From Silurus meridionalis (lineage: Eukaryota; Chordata; Actinopteri; Siluriformes; Siluridae): a stretch of 64,000 bases of DNA. The notes beneath the pieces are model-generated. The model worked only from the letters and a program-made list of their open reading frames with translations, did not search any database and was not told the DNA's origin. How positions within the stretch are numbered: position 1 is the first letter of the stretch; each line of letters opens with the position of its first letter. Of the stretch, positions 29,288-40,204 are shown piece after piece. The position numbers and the translations under genes are program-made. The DNA is taken from positions 9,420,602 through 9,484,601 of the forward strand of contig NC_060899.1 in NCBI RefSeq assembly GCF_014805685.1, written 5' to 3'.

Positions 29288-30210
29288 AGCATTCATAGCA
29301 GTAACACTGTCCAATAGAAGAAACAGTTTGACCGCGTTCATAGCAAATATGGCATTTCCGGTCTCGTGGCTGTCAAAATAAAGGTCTTCGTTCTTCATCG
29401 CCAGTCCTGCAGCCTGCAGCACGAGGCTATTAAAATGGCAAGGGTACGGGTTTGTAAACTAAAAACTGTAAAAACTGTAAAGAAGTGGTTAGTCAAAAAC
29501 AGGTAGGGAAAAACTTTTATTTAAACGAAACATTAACAGAAGAAAGAGATTTCATAGATGTCAAGAGTTTATTGTAGAAACATTTGTTTCAATGCAAATG
29601 GATAAGAAGTATTTGAGATAAATATAGTTTCCTTTCATAAATTCTTGAGAAAAACCATCTACTGAAAACCTTAAAGCAGCAGCAGCTCATGGTATTTGCA
29701 TCATATTTAGACTTTTGGAACGAGTATGACCTTAACCCAGCCTATAGCACGACAGCGTACTAAATTACATCCGCCGCATGTTGTAACACGCATGCGCCGT
29801 TATATGTTTCGGCGACAAAAAGCTTAGACATAAAATACATTGACACCTTGTTGGCCGCCTCAGTCCTTTGTTGCGATACGTCCGGCCAAGTGTTTCCTGT
29901 AAAGAAAATGCAACTAAACTGGATAGCCGCGGTTTAAAAATAAAACTTGGTATTTATCAACTGATATCAGTGGGTTATGATCTACGTGTGCCACAAAAAA
30001 AATCTCCAGCTACTTAAAATATTTATAGTTAGACTAGTTAGATGCAATCGCTCAAGCGCACACTTCTCATGAATATTTTTTGGCTTTAAAACATATTATT
30101 GGTCAAGAGTTGTGGAGACTTACCTAATGCAATAGAATTAAATTAAGTTTTGTATTTTAGGAAAATACTTTTCTGTGTTTACTCTTACCATTTTATCTTT
30201 TCTTGTGCTT
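29288..30210. promoter_or_regulatory. 5' flank of plpbp
   Basis: The sequence upstream of the plpbp start has locally raised CpG (for example CATCCGCCGCATG and CGCATGCGCCG near 29770-29805), in keeping with a housekeeping promoter. No TATA box or divergent gene is evident. The promoter role is inferred. Confidence 0.35.
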
Positions 30211-30223
30211 CAGGTCCGAACAT

Positions 30224-30282
30224 ACACCGACCCGGCATAACATTATGACACTATATTATATAAAGTTATGCCTGGTCGGTGT
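30224..30282. repeat. Short hairpin-type MITE remnant
   Basis: The arms ACACCGACCCGGCATAAC (30224-30241) and GTTATGCCTGGTCGGTGT (30265-30282) pair at 17 of 18 positions around a 23-bp AT-rich loop. The terminus resembles a known fish MITE. Confidence 0.65.
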
Positions 30283-30560
30283 ACCTCGTTCCTTTTAAAA
30301 TGAGCAAAAATAGTGAAAATAGAAACTAGGAAAAATTGAAATGTGCATCTTTCTTTTTTGTATTTAAAATAATTGAGAAAATGAAACAGGCACTGTCGCA
30401 CTGACAGGCTTCATTCTGTATTTTTATAGTGCTAAAATTATGCAATACAGATTTATACTCTAAAACAGACATTAACAAAAAAAAATTAATGGATTCTTTA
30501 TGGAAATACATGTATATGATATGGTAACGACTGTACATTAAATATATTTGTATACTATAA

Positions 30561-30668
30561 AGTTTTATATATATATATATATATAAAACTTCAAAATTAG
30601 TTATGTTGAATATGCAATTTCGCAATAAACCGAGGGCATGAGATTAGAACCGCAGTAAAATGGGGAAT

Positions 30669-30735
<67 letters not shown>
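30561..30735. repeat. Two (TA)n microsatellites
   Basis: The first, 30561-30590, is a perfect palindrome (AGTTTTATAT...ATATAAAACT). The second, about 30671-30735, is a pure TA run. Open frames crossing them are artefacts. Confidence 0.95.
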
Positions 30736-30738
<3 letters not shown>

Positions 30739-30754
30739 GTGTACATATATATAT

Positions 30755-31259
30755 TCGGGCACCGAAGATTTTCGGCCGAAAATGGCCCAGAAGTGCATTT
30801 TCGGTTTTTGGCCGAAAGACTTTGATCAGCGAAAAAACGCGGCCGAAACAGTTTGTTGTGATGACGCAAACAGAAACCGCGGCCCGCACGTGCATGTCTG
30901 AAACAACATGTCTGCAGTGTGGACGTATTTCAGTATATCTGAGAAAGACCCACGGATAGCGATTTGCAAAACATGTAATGCCGAACTTTCGTCTGCAAAG
31001 ACTTTCTCCACGTCGGGTTTAATTTATCACCTGAAATCCAAACATCCCGATCGCTATGCTAAATATCAGAGGAACGCGGCACAGAAAAGCAAAACCCCTC
31101 CGAGCATGCGCACTCCGTCTGTGGCGAACGTTTTTAGAAAGGCAAGAAGTTTCCCAGTGATATTGTTGTATTGTTGTATCTTTAAGCAGTTGCACTTGTT
31201 CTGAATGCACTTTGTTTTTATGAAAGAATATATTTTTAATTTTACAACCTTTCAGCAGA
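30755..31259 (+). mobile_element. hAT element fragment of the BED-finger family
   Basis: It begins ATTCGGGCACCGAAGATTTT (the outermost bases of the TAGGGATGCACCGAA end are lost next to the TA tract). It contains a BED-finger frame and stops at CCTTTCAGCAG, where a Tc1 piece is joined. It matches 49932-50755 and 5655-6235. Confidence 0.8.
30908..31204 (+). pseudogene. Intact 98-residue BED zinc-finger reading frame from a hAT transposase
   Basis: The frame starts [20 protein letters not shown]. It carries Cys20-x2-Cys23 (CKTC) and His41-x4-His46 (HLKSKH), the full ligand set of a BED finger, the DNA-binding domain at the N terminus of hAT transposases. It then reads a Pro/Ser/Thr-rich linker and ends after LFKQLHLF. 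The catalytic and dimerisation domains are absent. The copies at 49932, 5655 and 63730 have this frame broken. Whether it is expressed is unknown; a decayed transposon is the default reading. Confidence 0.7.
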
Positions 31260-32228
<969 letters not shown>

Positions 32229-32237
32229 CAATTTAAA

Positions 32238-32598
32238 TAGCAATTTAACATGTCAAAACTGTGTCCAAAGTGTCAATTGTGTCAAAAATGGTTTGAGCAC
32301 CATTGTTATGTACCACTGCCTTAATCATTTCCCATTATCCCCTGACATTGGTTCCCCCCCGCCGTTCCCAAAATTACATATTTCCATATTTCTTTTCCCT
32401 TGTTACCCTTATTTTTTGCCTAGTTCTGTTATAATAAAAAAAAATTGCATTTGTATAAAACCCTCTCTTCTGCAGATTTTCCCTCATTTTATTCTCATCC
32501 TCCATGTGTGAACAATATTCTGCTTTTAATCTAATTTTTATTTTTATTCTATTATTGAGTCAATCTGATATTCATCTACTTATATTATATGTATATAA
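32238..32598. repeat. Dispersed duplicate block, copy A
   Basis: It shares near-identical sequence with 36464-36789, from AGCAATTTAACATGTCAAAA through TTGCATTTGTATAAAACCCT to TTATATTATATGTATATAA. Copy A is about 35 bp longer after GAGCACCATTGT. Both lie just 3' of a TA tract. Probably transposon-derived; no coding content. Confidence 0.8.
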
Positions 32599-32608
32599 TA
32601 CCAGTTTA

Positions 32609-32611
<3 letters not shown>

Positions 32612-32664
<53 letters not shown>

Positions 32665-32675
32665 ATATATATACA
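32612..32675. repeat. (TG)n microsatellite
   Basis: About 46 bp of TG followed by TATATAATATATATACA, immediately before a Tc1 terminus. Confidence 0.95.
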
Positions 32676-33638
32676 CAGTGAGGAAAATAAGTATTTGAAC
32701 ACCCTGCTATTTTGCAAGTTCTCCCACTTAGAAATCATGGAGGGGTCTGAAATTGTCATCGTAGGTGCATGTCCACTGTGAGAGACATAATCTAAAAAAA
32801 AAAAAAAGCCCAGAAATCACAATGTTTGATTTTTAAACTATTTATTTGTATGATACAGCTGCAAATAAGTATTTGAACACCTGAGAAAGTCAATGTTAAT
32901 ATTTGGTACAGTAGCCTTTGTTTGCAATTACAGAGTTCAAACCTTTCCTGTAGTTTTTCACCAGGTTTGCACACACTGCAGGAGGGATTTTGGCCATTGG
33001 ATTCTGGACATGTGCTGGTTTAAGCAGGGGAACCTTCTGTGCCATGCATGATATCAAACCATGACGTCTTAGTGTATTACCAACAGTAACCTTGGAAACG
33101 GTGGTCCCAGCTCTTTTCAGGTCATTGACCAGCTCCTCCCGTGTAGTTCTGGGCTGATTTCTCACCTTCCTTAGGATCATTGAGACCCCACGAGGTGAGA
33201 TCTTGTATTGAGCCCCAATCCGAGGGAGACTGACAGTCATGTTTAGCTTCTTCCATTTTCTAATGATTGCTCCAACAGTGGACCTTTTTTCACCAAGCTG
33301 CTTGGCAATTTCCCCGTAGCCCTTTCCAGCCTTGTGGAGGTGTACAATTTTGTCCCTAGAGTCTTTGGACAGCTCTTTGGTCTTGGCCATGTTAGTAGTT
33401 GGATTCTTACTGATTGTATGGGGTGGACAGGTGTCTTTATGCAGCTAACGACCTCAAACAGGTGCATCTAATTTAGGATAATAAATGTAGTGGAGGTGGA
33501 CATTTTAAAGGCAGACTAACAGGTCTTTGAGGGTCAGAATTCTAGCTGATAGACAGGTGTTCAAATACTTATTTGCAGCTGTATCATACAAATAAATAGT
33601 TTAAAAATCATATATTGTGATTTCTGGATTTTTTTTAT
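32676..33638 (-). mobile_element. Tc1-like transposon, internally deleted and truncated at its 5' side
   Basis: The outer terminus CAGTGAGGAAAATAAGTATT is at 32676. The opposite inner repeat (CAAATACTTATTTGCAGCTG near 33550) is present but its outer end is lost at about 33638, where another Tc1-type element begins. The transposase frame on the minus strand is described separately. Confidence 0.85.
32896..33390 (-). pseudogene. Intact 164-residue frame: Tc1 paired HTH domain without catalytic domain
   Basis: It starts [20 protein letters not shown]. The first HTH ends [15 protein letters not shown] and the second runs through [20 protein letters not shown] to [12 protein letters not shown]. 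After [11 protein letters not shown] the frame jumps, still open, to [19 protein letters not shown] and [10 protein letters not shown], the normal C terminus. The region with all DDE residues is deleted in frame. Such a product could bind transposon ends but not cut. Expression is unknown. Confidence 0.8.
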
Positions 33639-34922
33639 TTATTTTAGTAATTCAATACAAAAAGTGAAACTCATTATATAGATTCATCACACACAGACTG
33701 ATATATTTCAAGTGTCTTTTTTCATTTAATTTGGATGATTATGGCTTACAGCTAATGAAAACCCATATTTCTGTATCTCAGAAAATTTTAATGTTGTGAA
33801 AAAGTTTAATATAAAAGTTTAATATTGGAGACTCGTGGTGCCACACTATAATCAGCTAATTCAAACGCTTGCAAAGGTTTCCTGGGCCTTTAAATGGCAT
33901 CTCAGTCTGGTTAATGCTACACAATCAAGGGGGGGAGACTGCTGACTTGACAGTTGTCCAGCAGATGATCATTGACGCCCTGCAGGTGGAGGGTAAGACA
34001 CAAAAGGTCAACACAGAGTGCTGTATCCAAGCACATTAATGTAAAGTTGAATGGAAGAGAAAAATTGGCAGAAAAAGATAAAACTAAGCCTTTGGGGGAG
34101 ATTCACAAAGAGTGGACTGCAGCTGGAGTCAGTGATTCAAGAGCCACCACTCACAGACGTATCCATGGGCTACAACTGATGCATTCCTTGTGTCAAGCCA
34201 CTCCTGAACCAGACACCACATCAGAGGTGTCTTACATGGCAAAGGACAAAAAGGACTGGACTGTTGTTCAGTGGGCAAAAGTCGTCTTTTCAGATAAAAG
34301 GAAAGAATATTTTGCATTTAATTTGGGAATCAAGCTCCAGACTCTTGAAACTTTGCACAGTTAGTTGTGGATTGGGGAGTCATGTTATTTGCTGGTGTAG
34401 GTCCACTATGTTTTATCAAGTCCAAAGTCAGCACAGTCGTCTACCAGGAAGTTTTAGAGCAGACCGCTAGGGGGCCCCACAATTAAAATTTAAAAAAGAT
34501 TTTAGTTTTTAAAATTACATACACACATATTTTAAATAATAACACTGTGGTGAAATAAAATAAATTCCCTTTAAATAAAATTAAACTGAAAATAGGATGA
34601 AAATGTTTATTTTTTGACTTTGAGAGAGTGTTTACTCATGAATAAAATTAAACGCATGAGGTTTGTCTACAGACTGCATAAGTTAAAATGTGTTTAGAAG
34701 CTCTTTGTGGTATTTAGTCGGTTGATATGTTACATTTCTCTTCCTTTATACATCTGTCTTTTTGAAAATGTTTTATTAAAAAATTAAAATCATTTATATT
34801 CATTATGTCATTTATATTGTAACATATTATGCAATAGCAAATTATTACATTTCTTTAACAATATTTTAAAATATTTTATTATTAATAATATTTTGAATAA
34901 TAATAAATAGAATTTTGGGCCC

Positions 34923-34958
<36 letters not shown>

Positions 34959-35291
34959 GGCCCAAAATTCTGTCTTGTATACCCCCCTTAAAACTGTTAA
35001 TTGCACCCCTGTGAGTTAATATACAGTAAATGAACATACTTTCCACAATGGCAACAATTCACTATAAATGTTTTTTGATTGGTCTTATAAAGGGTTCTAA
35101 CTTTTTGAGATAGTGAACCGGTGGGTTTTTGTTCATTGTGAGCCAAAATCATCAAAATTAAAATAAATAAACACTTAAAATATATTAGTCTGTGTGTGAT
35201 GAATCTATTTAATATGAGTTTCACTTTTTCTATTGAATTACTAAGATAAATCAACTTTTTAATGATATGCTAATTTATTGAGATGCACCTG
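33639..35291 (+). pseudogene. Second Tc1-type element, transposase decayed
   Basis: Inverted repeats of about 140 bp at roughly 33647-33790 and 35105-35243 share AATTCAATA and GATTCATCACACACAGACT. The right outer end (TTGAGATGCACCTG) is at 35291 followed by TA; the left outer end is missing. Plus-strand frames around 33990-34330 decode to EKLAEKDKTKPLGEIHKEW and WTVVQWAKVVFSDKRK, the first catalytic region with Asp still readable but Glu lost. The C-terminal half is absent. A palindrome (34909-34971) lies inside. Confidence 0.8.
34909..34971. repeat. Perfect palindrome with TA core
   Basis: The arms AGAATTTTGGGCCCC (34909-34923) and GGGGCCCAAAATTCT (34957-34971) pair fully around a TA tract, so the whole 63 bp can fold into a cruciform. 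Confidence 0.9.
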
Positions 35292-35313
35292 TATATTAAT
35301 CTGTCACTAAATA

Positions 35314-36256
35314 CAGTGGAACCCGGTTATGTCGATGTCCTAGGGGGTTGCCAAAAAGCATCGAGATAACCGATGATCGAGATAAACAAAAATCAAAATG
35401 GCGGCAATATATTAACATGCTTGAAATTTTTTTATGTACATGATGTGCGTTAATAAATGAGAATGTGTTTTTAAAGGGTTTTTTTACACAACAGCGTTGC
35501 CGCGATTTGTTTGATGAAGGCATGCTATAAAAATACATACAGTACATGTTTATCTTTCAGGAATCCACCTGCCATGCCCCCTTCGGCCCCCTTCGGCATG
35601 GCAGGTGCTTTCTCGGCCGCTTTCTCTGAAGCTCCCGGCTTCAATCGCGCACATATGGTGCTCGTTTAGCATCATCACCAGCTCCTATTTAAACTTCCAC
35701 ACCCTCACCGTCCGTTATTGTTGCTATATGTTGGTTCACGGCGGTCGTTGTTATCGCTCATGCGTATCCCGGTATGTGCCTACCCACCGGCACTCTCTCA
35801 ACGGCTGCGCTTTTCTTCCCAAAGCGCATCGCGGATTCCCCCCCGATCCGGCTGTTGTTCATTCTATGCTTTTGCTGCTCATCCCACGTTCTCCCGTGTG
35901 CTGTTCAGCGCCCCGCTTCTACTTTCGCCTCCCGTTCATCGCATAACATTTAACAACAAAAGGCATTTGTGCACTAACTAACAGCAGAGATTCACCAGTA
36001 TACAATACAACACCTGTAGCAGCTGTAAGGCTTGAGTTTTCCGCCACTTTGGCGAGTTCTTGTGCGGCTGCACAGCGCCGATCGACATAACTGACGTTAA
36101 ATAGCAAATTTTTCCCCCCTTGTGCTCGAGACATCAGGGTTCGGCGACATAACCGATAAAAAATGCTTAGACAAAGCGAGAATTGGCGGTTCCACTTCAA
36201 AAACGTCGACTTAATAGGGTTGTCGAGTTAACCGAGGTCGAGATAAGTGGGTTCCA

Positions 36257-36259
<3 letters not shown>
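35314..36259. mobile_element. TA-targeting MITE, copy 2 (uninterrupted)
   Basis: Same family and length as 4951-6478 without its insert. The ends are CAGTGGAACCCGGTTATG and GATAAGTGGGTTCCACTG; TA precedes the left end. It contains a local duplication CCCCCTTCGGC near 35577-35590. It has no coding capacity consistent with copy 1. Confidence 0.85.
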
Positions 36260-36327
<68 letters not shown>

Positions 36328-36463
36328 TTTCTCACAAAAGGGAGTACACCCCTCACATTTCAGCAACCTTTATAGAAATAAAACTTGGATATATTTTAGT
36401 CAATGTGCAGCTTGTATAGCAGTATAGATTTACTGTCTGAAAATAATGGCCATTGTTGTCCAA
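36260..36463. repeat. (TA)n microsatellite and Tc1-like terminal-repeat fragment
   Basis: A TA tract runs to 36325. It is followed by TTTCTCACAAAAGGGAGTAC and GTCAATGTGCAGCTTGTATA, matching 17696 and 24737. Confidence 0.75.
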
Positions 36464-36789
36464 ATAGCAATTTAACATGTCAAAACTGTGTCCAAAGTGT
36501 CAATTGTGTCAAAAATGGTTTGAGCACCATTGTGCCTGACCTTGGTTCCCCCCCTTCCCAAAATTCCATATTTCCATATTTCTTTTCCCTTCAGTTACCC
36601 TTATTTTTTGCCTAGTTCTGTTATAATAAAAAAAATTGCATTTGTATAAAACCCTCTCTTCTGCAGATTTTTCCTCATTTTATTCTCATCCTCCATGTGT
36701 GAACAATATTCTGCTTTTAATCAAATGTTTATTTCTATTCTATTATTGAGTCAAGCTGATATTCATCTACTTATATTATATGTATATAA
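36464..36789. repeat. Dispersed duplicate block, copy B
   Basis: Near-identical to 32238-32598, about 4.2 kb away in the same orientation, with a deletion after GAGCACCATTGT. Confidence 0.8.
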
Positions 36790-37364
36790 GTATATGTAAA
36801 TACTTTAAATAGTTAAACATATATTTAACTATTGTTCTAATTATTAATGTTTGTATTTTTGGCTATATGTACTTTAGAGCTGACTGTGTCATATCAGCAT
36901 TGAGTGCAGGATAAGTTGCATTGAGAGATAATATTTACAGATTTTGCTACCTTGTTCCTTCTCTAGTTTTGCCACCTGCACATATTAATCTTATCTCAAG
37001 TCTTAGTGATGGTAACCCTAACTTCTTATGTCTGGTTATTGCAATGTAGACGTTCACTAATTATGTCTGGTTATTGCTTATTGTTGACCTTCATTAACTA
37101 TTCTTTATTGGTTACTTTTATTCAGCTTCTTCTTACAGACGTTCCAGATCAGCTCTTAGAATCATTCTCTGAAGACAGTATCATCATGTTTTATTGAGCA
37201 TCTCTCTAATAAGTAAGTTGTATTAGTTTGTAGTTGATTTTTCTATTCTGTGACTGTTGTATGTAGCAATAGGGTTCTGGAGGAATGTTGTTTCATTTCA
37301 CTGTGTACCGCGTCAGCTATATATGGTTGAAATGACAATAAAAGCTTCTTGACTTAAGTCAAAG
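36790..37364. other. Intergenic DNA with a repeat-tail fragment
   Basis: Mostly unassigned AT-rich sequence. At about 37295-37360 is TATGGTTGAAATGACAATAA followed by AAGCTTCTTGACTT, the tail of a common fish LINE-like repeat. Confidence 0.45.
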
Positions 37365-37564
37365 TCTGAATGTATGAAACTATTAAAAGCTTCTCGACTT
37401 AAGATTGGGGTTATATGATCATATTTTCTCTACCTTGTGGGAACTCTGGCTGCTGCATTCTGGACTAAATATAGCTTGTTTTTTATTGATGCAGGACAAC
37501 CACCTAGTAATGCATTACAGTAGTCTATTCTGGAGGTCATGGACGAGCTTCTCTGCATCAGATA

Positions 37565-38769
37565 TACCGTAATTTCTGGACTATAAAGCGCACCCTTATA
37601 TAAGCCTCACCCACTGAATTTGACAAAGATTTTTATTTTTAACATAAATAAGCCGCACCTGTCTATAAGCCACAGGTGTCTACACTGAAACTAATGAACT
37701 TTACACAGGCTTTAACGAAAGACACTAAATGCAATATGTTGCGCTTCTATTAGGAGCATAGCGGTATTTTGGGAAAAGCCTGCCACTGCATTCTACCGGT
37801 ATTACTGAGTGTGTGTAAGACCAGGATTATGTCCTTATTATTTTCTGATGCTCATTTCTAAGTTTCTTTGACTAACCCATAACGCTGTTGCCAAGAAAAA
37901 TAAAAAATCATGAGTTTTGGAAACCTGTCTGTGCTTATATGATTTCTGTTGCAACTGGAGTTTTAGTGAGCTCTCCCTTTACCCTGACTTAACGTGTTAC
38001 TACAGCTTGTATCTAAACAGTAGCCTACCAATTAAGTCATTGTTCACTGTCTTTCTCCTTCCTTTCACAACTATAGTGGTACCTTGTCCTACGAGTGCAT
38101 TAATGTACAAGTTTTCCGAGGTACGAGCAGTCACTCGGACGATTTTTTTGCTTTGTTATGAGGTACGAGCTCGAAACGCTGCTGCTAGATGGCGAAACAA
38201 AGCCAGAAAGCAAAGATTGTGATGAAAATTAAGATAAGCAAAGAAGAAAAAGTAAAAATGTTAAAGTTTATGGATACGTAGTGTACAGGAGTGTTTTCCC
38301 TCCACCTCTGCAAGGAAAAATACTGAATAAAACCTTATTATATCTTTACATACTCTTTCTATTATGTTTTTATACAAGATTTGTAATGTAATAAATTGTA
38401 TGATTTAGAAATGTATTTTCCAATTTAATAACATGAAACATAAAAACGGGGTGTAATTTTGAGGGTTGGAACGGATTAATGCCATTTTAAGTATTTTCAA
38501 TATGGAAAACTGATTTGATGTGCGAGCTGTATTTCTCTTGGGAGTTTATCTTTTGTCATCGTCGTGCAGCTCAGAACACAGGTGAGGTGCGTTTTTTCGT
38601 TTCCGTTCAGAAATTTAATTGGTCTAATTCGCTCAGTTTTTTGGCTTGGAGTTTGTTAAACCGGGAAAAACCCAGGAAAAATCCATATATTAGCCGCTTT
38701 GTTGTTTGAACGGCGCGGGGTTCAAAACGTGGGAAAAAAGTAGCGGCATATAGTCCGAAAAATACAGTA
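37565..38769. mobile_element. MITE with TACCGTA...TACAGTA ends, itself carrying another insertion
   Basis: The ends TACCGTAATTTCTGGACTAT and, on the minus strand from 38769, TACTGTATTTTTCGGACTAT are inverted. GATA lies on both sides (37561-37564 and 38770-38773). No coding sequence of its own is seen. It holds the Tigger-like block at 38074-38529. Confidence 0.75.
38074..38529 (+). mobile_element. Tigger-like fragment nested in the MITE
   Basis: After a TA it begins TAGTGGTACCTTGTCCTACG, a mutated Tigger-type end, and repeats GAGGTACGAGC motifs. At about 38193 a short frame reads MAKQSQKAKIVMKIKISKEE, like a transposase N terminus. The right end is decayed and its position approximate. Confidence 0.55.
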
Positions 38770-38930
38770 GATAATGTTTCTTATCTTAGCAAATTTTTCT
38801 AAGGTGGAAGAAGGCTGTGGTCAACATGGTTGATATGATTTTTAAAAGACAAGTTGGTGTCTAAAATAACTCCCAGGTCTTTTACTGTGGAACTAGTATT
38901 TACATAACATACGTCTAAATGCAGGTTGAA

Positions 38931-39469
38931 AACAACTCTTCCCTACCTCCCTCTCTCTCTCTCTCTCTTTCCACATTTCACATCTTCTCCCTATACTGCC
39001 TACTGGTCTCCTACTGATTATTCTTCAACTTCCTCCATTCTATCTCCCACTGCTGATTTTTCTGCTGTGTATTATCCTCCCCTACCTTCGCCTGAGTCTG
39101 ATCTTGATTGCTCTTCCATGTGTTCTCCAGTTTCTAAGGCCTACGAGCTCTTCTTCTCCAATAAATCTACTTAATCTTCCTCCTATGTAGTTTTATTTTT
39201 ATTGACACATTCACAGCATCAATCAAGCAGTATCCTACCTTGTAAGTTAGTATCAGACTATCGGTTTAATTTCTATTTGGAGTAAATAGGTTAAATGAGT
39301 TTGATTAATCTAACCTATTTAGCATATATTTTAATCTATATATGTTAAACTTATGGTACCTATTAAGTCCTAACTAATTATAAACTAAATGTGTTGGATT
39401 AAATACACTCTAAATAAGTTTGATTAAAACACAAGCTAAATTTGGATTAGAATATTTCTTCCCCAACAC
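38931..39469. other. Intergenic, nothing recognised
   Basis: It contains a CT-rich tract (38949-38970) and AT-rich sequence. The 82-residue open frame at 38926-39174 is low-complexity and has no support as a gene. Confidence 0.4.
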
Positions 39470-39850
39470 AGGCTCAGATCAAACTGCTCCCTACTCTCAC
39501 CAGAAATCACAATATCATGTTCAAACATCATAGTCCATGGAGACTCCTGTCTGACCTTTGCTGTCAACTTGTCCATCATCACTGCAAACAGGGTAGAGCT
39601 GATCCTTGATGCAGTCCAATCTCCACCTTAAACCAGTCAGTCATTCCTGCTGCACACTTCACTGCGGTAACACTGTCCTCATACATGTCCTGCACCACCC
39701 TCATATACTTCTCTGACACACCTGACTTCCTCATACATTACCAAAACTCCTCTCTCGGCACCCTGTCATATGCTTTCTCTAAATCCAAAACACACAACAA
39801 TGCAACTCCTTCTGACCTTCTCTATACTTCTCAAAGCAATGCCTCTTCCC
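39470..39850 (-). mobile_element. RTE-type LINE reverse-transcriptase fragment
   Basis: On the minus strand it reads LDLEKAYDRVP, MRKSGVSEKYMRVVQDMYED and TDWFKVEIGLHQGSAL-like phrases with frameshifts. Same family as 9310 and 41900. Confidence 0.75.
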
Positions 39851-40204
39851 TACTAACCCTGAAAATGGTGCACCTCTTGAGCTCTAGCATGCTGTTTAAG
39901 ATGCCGATGTTGAACCAAAATTCAGAGAAGACCATAATGTTGCAGTCCATAATCAACCTCTAAATAAATCCTGTGAACATTGATATCAGGATACACAGCC
40001 ATGAATTAATATGAAGATGACTCCCATTTGTCAGCAACTTTTCTCCTACCTTTTTCACCTCTGTTCACAATGAGTACTTTATCACCAACAGCACTTCACC
40101 TTTCTGTTATAGAGTCTGCCATGTCATTTTTGTTCTTTTAGATTGTACATTTGTGTTATGAGCTGCTTCCTGAAAGTCTTCAACTTGGACACAAAATCTT
40201 TGTA
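39851..40204. other. Intergenic, nothing recognised
   Basis: No exon or repeat that I can support. Confidence 0.4.

Larger units (their letters stand above)
37365..38930. repeat. Common fish repeat split by an inserted MITE
   Basis: The left part (37400-37564, GGGAACTCTGGCTGCTGCAT) and the right part (38774-38930, AAGGTGGAAGAAGGCTGTGG) are consecutive pieces of one abundant teleost repeat. The 1.2 kb between them is foreign. The repeat class is not known to me. Confidence 0.6.

Noticed and set aside
29700..29960. A divergent gene sharing the plpbp promoter
   Set aside because: CpG is somewhat raised, but no exon or splice pattern is visible on the plus strand before the hAT and Tc1 region.
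30597..30895. Open frames across the TA tract near 30700
   Set aside because: Dinucleotide repeat translation; the real signal nearby is the BED frame at 30908.
38926..39174. Ser/Pro/Tyr-rich 82-residue open frame
   Set aside because: Low complexity with a CT-rich start, no homology I recognise, and surrounded by repeats.
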